A stretch of DNA of 64,000 nucleotides from Acidobacteria bacterium SCN 69-37 (GTDB lineage: Bacteria > Acidobacteriota > Vicinamibacteria > Vicinamibacterales > SCN-69-37), in NCBI GenBank assembly GCA_001724025.1, contig MEDJ01000001.1:276002-340001 (forward strand), in the 5' to 3' direction. A model generated the notes under the pieces. The model was not told where the DNA came from, ran no database searches, and saw nothing but the letters and a program-made list of their open reading frames with translations. Below are positions 60,294 through 64,000 of the stretch, piece after piece; the first letter of the stretch is position 1; the number at the start of each line of letters is the position of its first letter. The translations under genes were made by a program, and so were the position numbers.

Positions 60294-60466
60294 GCGGCGG
60301 CGTCCCCGTCGGCCACGCCCCCGCCCGGGCCGCGCGGGAGGCGGATCCGTCTCGCCTGCCAAAATGCTGAAAACCGGCCGTTCTGCCTGTCAAAACCGAA
60401 TCACGCGCGTGTGTTCGGACGGCCATTCGTCTGTTACGCTCTATCCCTCTCCGGGAGGCAGGCCAC

Positions 60467-61534
60467 ATGGCAAAGACGAAGCGCGCGACGAAGACGACCG
60501 AGGTGGAAGTGGACAACTACGGAGGCGGCGGAGCCACCGGCAGTTCCAGTGGAGCCCGCGGCGTCAACGCCTGGGACCGGAAGCAACGCGCCAGCGGCGC
60601 CGAGCATCACGTCAAGCCGTCGTACCAGGACGAATCGCACGCGCCGCGCCGGAAGACGCTCGACAAGCTGACGCTGCCGTCCTACTGTCTGGGCGATCTC
60701 TCGCCGCTCGACATCAAGGCCTACCTCAAGTACAGCGACACGATTCTGATTCCCAAGGCCTCACTCGAGCAGCACGGGCCGCACCTCCCGCTCTACTGCG
60801 ACTCGATCACGAGCACCGAGATCGCGCGGCGTGCGGGCGAGAAGGCCGGCATCCTCTATACGCCGACGCTGTGGCTCGGCTACAGCCCGCAGCACATGAA
60901 GGCGCCGGGCCAGGGCGCCGGGTCGGTCACGCTGCGCGTCGAGACGTATCTCAACCTGCTCTACGACCTCGGCCGCAGCCTGATCCACCACGGGTTCAAC
61001 AGGCTCGTCTTCGTCAACGGCCATGGATCGAACGTCAAGGTGGTCGATCCCGTGCTGCGCAAGCTCCGCACCGAGACGGGTGCGCTGGTGGCGTATTACA
61101 AGCCGTATGCCGAGCGGTATCTCGGGATGTTGAAGGACGTGCTCGAGGGGCCGACGGAGGAAACGCCGGGCTGGCACGCCGGCGAGCTCGAGACGTCGCA
61201 GTGTCTCTGTCACAACGAGAAGCTCGTGCGCATGGAGCGCGCGGTGATGGACCAGGCGCACGCACCGAAGTACATGACGAAGAACTGGAAGAAGAAGGAC
61301 GGCATGCCCGACCTCGAATTCCAGGGGTATCAGTACTTCAACATGCCGTTCGAACACGACGAGTTCACCGACTCGGGCGTGATGGGCAACCCCTTCCGCG
61401 CTGCCGCGTACAAGGGCGAGATCGCGTTCAATCGCTTCTCGAACCACCTGATCGATGCCGTGCACGAATTCGAGCAGGTCAAAGTCACGGTGAAGAACCG
61501 CGACTTCAGCGCGTCGAAAACCATGGGGTGGTAA
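60467..61534 (+). CDS. Creatininase-family metal-dependent amidohydrolase
   Basis: A 355-residue protein. A 70-residue polar N-terminal extension precedes the creatininase fold. Metal ligands match the family: Glu and His in SLEQHGPHLPL, Asp in YCDSITS, His in FVNGHGSN, and Glu in WHAGELETSQCL. Relatives open cyclic amides (creatinine, formamide-pyrimidine intermediates, mycofactocin MftE). No mycofactocin or creatine genes are adjacent. GGGAGG lies before the ATG at 60467. The unusual N-terminal extension begins with a lysine-rich MAKTKRATKTTEVEV stretch. Confidence 0.87.
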   Translation: MAKTKRATKTTEVEVDNYGGGGATGSSSGARGVNAWDRKQRASGAEHHVKPSYQDESHAPRRKTLDKLTLPSYCLGDLSPLDIKAYLKYSDTILIPKASLEQHGPHLPLYCDSITSTEIARRAGEKAGILYTPTLWLGYSPQHMKAPGQGAGSVTLRVETYLNLLYDLGRSLIHHGFNRLVFVNGHGSNVKVVDPVLRKLRTETGALVAYYKPYAERYLGMLKDVLEGPTEETPGWHAGELETSQCLCHNEKLVRMERAVMDQAHAPKYMTKNWKKKDGMPDLEFQGYQYFNMPFEHDEFTDSGVMGNPFRAAAYKGEIAFNRFSNHLIDAVHEFEQVKVTVKNRDFSASKTMGW

Positions 61535-61543
61535 GGACTCAGG

Positions 61544-61572
61544 TACGACGGGTTCGACAGGTACGACTGGCG
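61544..61572 (+). repeat. Short copy of the CAGGTACGAC repeat family
   Basis: Directly after the creatininase stop: CAGGTACGAC, a GGGTTCGA variant, then CAGGTACGAC again, on the plus strand in the same orientation relative to the gene end as in the 61-bp family. Confidence 0.6.
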
Positions 61573-61575
61573 ACA

Positions 61576-61905
61576 GGAGCCCTGGGGCCTTCAGCCCCAG
61601 GGAATTCGTTTCCCACACGCGACACAGATACGCACGCCTGTGCGCCACACCGCACCAGGAGCCCTGGGGCCTTCAGCCCCCAGGGAATTCGTTCCCCACA
61701 CGCGACGCAGATACGCACGCCCTGTGCGCCACACCGCACCAGGAGCCCTCGAGCCTTCAGCCCCCGGGGAATTCGTTCCCCACACGCGACACAGATACGC
61801 GCGCCCTGTGCGCCACAGCGCACCAGGAGCCCTGGGCCTTCAGCCCCAGGGAATTCCTCACATCCTGGCGCCCGCAGGGGCTGAAGCCCCTGCGCTCCGT
61901 TGAGG
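61576..61905. repeat. Tandem array of about 84-bp units, each with a REP core
   Basis: Units start at 61576, 61658, 61742 and 61826 (spacing 82, 84, 84). Each has GGAGCCCTGGGGCCTTCAGC, GGGAATTCGTT, then ACACGCGACACAGATACGC and CTGTGCGCCACACCGCACCA. The last unit is cut short and followed by an inverted GGGGCTGAAGCCCC palindrome ending at about 61905. No gene is present in 61535-62076. Confidence 0.9.
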
Positions 61906-61967
61906 ACTCTTGAAACGCACGCTGAAAACCCACGGCCCCACGCCCGCGCCGGCCCCACCACTCACCC

Positions 61968-62110
61968 GTCGTACCTGTCGTACCTGAAAACCGTCGGCCC
62001 CAAGCGACGCCGGGCCCACCACTCGCCTGTCGTACCTGTCGTACCTGAAGATCGTCGGCCCCAAGCCACGCCGGGCCTACCGCTCGCCCGTCGTACCTGT
62101 CGTACCTGAA
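61968..62110 (-). repeat. 61-bp-period repeat family, three copies
   Basis: Cores at 61968, 62029 and 62090, exactly 61 bases apart. Read on the minus strand each has two CAGGTACGA words and then CGGGCGAGTGG, GGGCCCGGCG and CGACGG segments. The copy nearest the LLM oxidoreductase encodes its last residues and stop. Confidence 0.9.
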
Positions 62111-63129
62111 ATCAGCGATCGTACTTTCGGCACCACCTGCGTCCCGTACAACTCGATGCTGCGCATCAGCAGGTCGTGCGGGAGACCGCCGTGGCTGTAT
62201 TTCAGATCGAAGCGGGCCAGGCCGAGCGTCTGGATGGTGCGGGCGATTTTCGCGGCGACCGTGTCTGGGGAGCCGACGTAGAGCGAGCCGTGTTCCACGT
62301 CGTGATCGAACTGCGCGCGGCCGATGGGCGACCAGCCGCGCTCGCGGCCGATGCGGTTGATCATGTCGCGGTAGTGCGGCCACAGTTCGTTCCGCGCCTG
62401 GTCATCGGTAGGTGCGATGTGCCCCGGTGAATGGGCACCGACGGGCAGTGTCGGGCGGCCCGCGTCGGCCAGGCTCTTCTGGAACAGATCGACGTAGGGC
62501 ACGAAGCGCGCCGGATCACCGCCGATGATCGCGAGCATCAGCGGCAGGCCGTGGCGCGCGGCGCGGACGACCGACTGCGGGCTGCCGCCCACGCCGACCC
62601 AGGTCTGCAGCCGGCCGTGCTCGACGCGCGGGTGGACCAGCACGTTCGACAGGGCCGCGCGCGTCTCGCCCATCCACGTCACGGGCGTCTGCGCGAGCAG
62701 CCGCACGAACAGATCCAGGCGTTCCTCGAAGAGTTGTTCGTACTGCTGGAGATCGAACCCGAACAGCGGGTACGACTCGGTGAACGAGCCGCGGCCGAGC
62801 GTCACCTCGGCGCGGCCGCCGGACACCGCATCCAGCGTCGAGAACCGCTCGAAGACGCGGACCGGATCGTCCGTGCTCAACACGGTCACGGCCGAGCCCA
62901 GCCGGATGCGCGACGTGCGCGTGGCGATGGCGGCCAGCATCACCTCGGGCGCGGAGATCGCAAAATCTGCACGGTGGTGCTCCCCCACGCTGAACGCGTC
63001 GACGCCCACGCGATCAGCGAGCGCGCCCTCGTCCACGACGTGACGCAGCACCTGCGCCGGCGCCAGCAACTCATCGTCAGCGCCCCTGGTGACATCCCCG
63101 AACGTATCCAGCCCGAAGTCGATCGACAT
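62077..63129 (-). CDS. LLM-class flavin-dependent oxidoreductase
   Basis: A 350-residue luciferase-like TIM-barrel monooxygenase: DAFSVGEHHRADFAISAPEVMLAAIA and RIRLGSAVTVLSTDDPVRVFERFSTLDAVSGGRAEVTLGRG are the signature region, with TWVGVGGSPQSVVRAARHGLPLMLAI later. It uses reduced FMN or F420 to oxygenate or reduce a small molecule; which one cannot be told. The C-terminal dozen residues (SGTTGTTGER) and the stop lie in the 61-bp repeat, so the repeat has extended or replaced the original end. Confidence 0.9.
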   Translation of the reverse strand: MSIDFGLDTFGDVTRGADDELLAPAQVLRHVVDEGALADRVGVDAFSVGEHHRADFAISAPEVMLAAIATRTSRIRLGSAVTVLSTDDPVRVFERFSTLDAVSGGRAEVTLGRGSFTESYPLFGFDLQQYEQLFEERLDLFVRLLAQTPVTWMGETRAALSNVLVHPRVEHGRLQTWVGVGGSPQSVVRAARHGLPLMLAIIGGDPARFVPYVDLFQKSLADAGRPTLPVGAHSPGHIAPTDDQARNELWPHYRDMINRIGRERGWSPIGRAQFDHDVEHGSLYVGSPDTVAAKIARTIQTLGLARFDLKYSHGGLPHDLLMRSIELYGTQVVPKVRSLISGTTGTTGER

Positions 63130-63365
63130 CCGGCCATTGTAGCCACAGTCGGCGCGCCAGCCCCGGACAGGCCGACCGTCAGGCCCCGCGTCACCCGGAC
63201 TCGCCCGACAGACAGCAGGCGTGACAGACGGCTTGTGTCTGATCGTCGTGACGCCCCCCGGTCCGCCGTTCCGACGCAGGCCGAATCACCTGGCGAACGC
63301 ACGTTCGCAGGCGCGGGACACGCCTTCCCCACCTCGCGCCCTCACCTCGACGAGGTCGCGCACAG

Positions 63366-63650
63366 ACAGTCACCATCTCGGGAACCTGCTGCGAGCGGAC
63401 AGCGCCAGCACGATCACCACCTCGGCGAGTCGCATCACAGGGCCCGGGACCAACAGTCACCACCTCGGGCCCCTGGTGCGAGCGGTCAGCGCGATCACGA
63501 TCACCACCTCGAGCACCTGCAGCACGGGATCGCCGCACGCACAGCAAGCAGGTCGCGCACTCACTGTCACGGACCTGCGCAGTCACGATCACCAGTTCGC
63601 GCACCTGCTGTTACGGACTCGCGCACTGACTATCACCAACCCGCGCACCT
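63366..63650. repeat. Degenerate 87-bp-period repeats
   Basis: Two clear copies start at 63366 and 63453 (ACAGTCACC, TGCGAGCGG, CACGATCACCACCTCG), and more diverged pieces with CACGATCACCA, CGCGCACCTG and TATCACCAAC continue to about 63650. The 639-base stretch 63130-63768 holds no supported gene. Confidence 0.65.
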
Positions 63651-63696
63651 ACCCTCACGGTACCGTGCAAATGCAAGTGCTTGAGCCCGCAGGACT

Positions 63697-64000
63697 TCCT
63701 AGAACTCATCTCATAAATCCCGAGTGTGCGAGTGAAACGTTGCGACGATCGCCGGCGTACGCGGCGACATGGACTTGACCGACGCCCAGTGGGCGGTGCT
63801 GGCGCCCCTCTTGCCGAAGCCGCGTGTGCGACGCGACCGGCGCGGCCGACCGTGGCGCGATCCGCGCGACGTGCTGAACGGCATCCTGTGGATTCTTCGC
63901 ACCGGTGCCCCGTGGCACGACCTGCCCGATCGGTATCCCTCGTATCAGACGTGTCATCGTCGGTTTCAAGCGTGGCGCCGCAGCGGCGTCTACGATCGGA
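63697..64000 (+). mobile_element. IS5-family insertion sequence, left end (cut by window edge)
   Basis: A transposase gene starts at 63769. The element's left tip is probably near CTAG at 63698-63701, followed by AACTCATCTCATAAATCC as a likely terminal repeat. The right end is outside the window, so the boundary and target duplication cannot be confirmed. Confidence 0.5.
63769..64000 (+). CDS. IS5-family transposase, N-terminal part
   Basis: The open frame from the ATG at 63769 reaches the window edge (77 codons). It begins [18 protein letters not shown], continues [44 protein letters not shown], the standard N-terminal helix-turn-helix region of IS5/IS427-group transposases. The DDE catalytic domain lies outside the window. 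No frameshift is visible in the part seen. Confidence 0.9.
   Translation, partial: MDLTDAQWAVLAPLLPKPRVRRDRRGRPWRDPRDVLNGILWILRTGAPWHDLPDRYPSYQTCHRRFQAWRRSGVYDR

Noticed and set aside
61576..62110. CRISPR array
   Set aside because: Units are 61 or 84 bases with similar, not unique, spacers and no cas gene nearby.

Overview
The window is about 64 kb of high-GC chromosomal DNA, most likely from an Acidobacteriota of the Vicinamibacteria type. This rests on gene-family style: an Oar-like TonB-dependent receptor with a carboxypeptidase-regulatory domain, two secreted VWA proteins, a PadR / permease-prefix pair, a large HEAT-repeat cytochrome c protein, and a dense set of REP palindromes with a REP-associated tyrosine transposase. 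No rRNA is present, so the taxonomy is an inference. I count 49 protein genes (the first and last cut by the window edges), two tRNAs and many intergenic repeats. I see no prophage and no CRISPR array.

Layout. 1-11 kb is a carbohydrate or sugar-acid module: partial MFS transporter, SMP-30 lactonase and TonB receptor on the minus strand; divergent PAS-AraC regulator, TAT-exported TIM-barrel isomerase and HEAT/cytochrome c protein on the plus strand. 11-19 kb holds a TPR lipoprotein, a glycogen-synthase-like GT4, the RAYT transposase inside a REP cluster, a POTRA-only protein, a membrane-anchored methyltransferase and a two-component pair. 19-23 kb has a possible small structured transcript, a VWA protein, a PadR - permease-prefix - TlpA operon with a perfect operator palindrome, and tRNA-Gly/tRNA-Cys. 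23-33 kb has YraN, a membrane Ser/Thr kinase next to a HEAT-fused NTT-like transporter, and, converging on them, a PhoD phosphatase - beta-barrel - kinase-like secreted protein - NTT-like transporter cluster carrying a 168-bp MITE-like palindrome. 33-46 kb contains a NYN-LOTUS protein, RhlE helicase, VWA + HAD pair, DenD-like dehydrogenase, PepT, and a GH15 - TerB-like - hybrid kinase operon.

46-56 kb is the most coherent unit: a tightly packed seven-gene minus-strand operon (thiolase, fused 3-oxoacid CoA-transferase, CitMHS-type carrier, AtuA, AtuA-like small protein, alpha/beta hydrolase, DUF6351 hydrolase) divergent from a LysR regulator. It reads as uptake and hydrolysis of an ester or polyester whose acid part ends in acetyl-CoA. 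57-64 kb has an Nramp-fold transporter lacking the usual metal motifs, a nuclease with an Ada-like zinc tail, an EamA permease, a creatininase-family hydrolase, an LLM flavin oxidoreductase, two repeat arrays, and the start of an IS5-family element at the right edge.

The strongest non-gene signals are (a) REP/BIME elements at ten loci whose stems co-vary, together with the RAYT; (b) a second, 61-bp-period repeat family found directly after gene ends; (c) the 168-bp MITE-like palindrome with CTAG ends; and (d) a promoter - structured leader - Shine-Dalgarno - hairpin arrangement at 18.9-19.2 kb with no recognisable gene.
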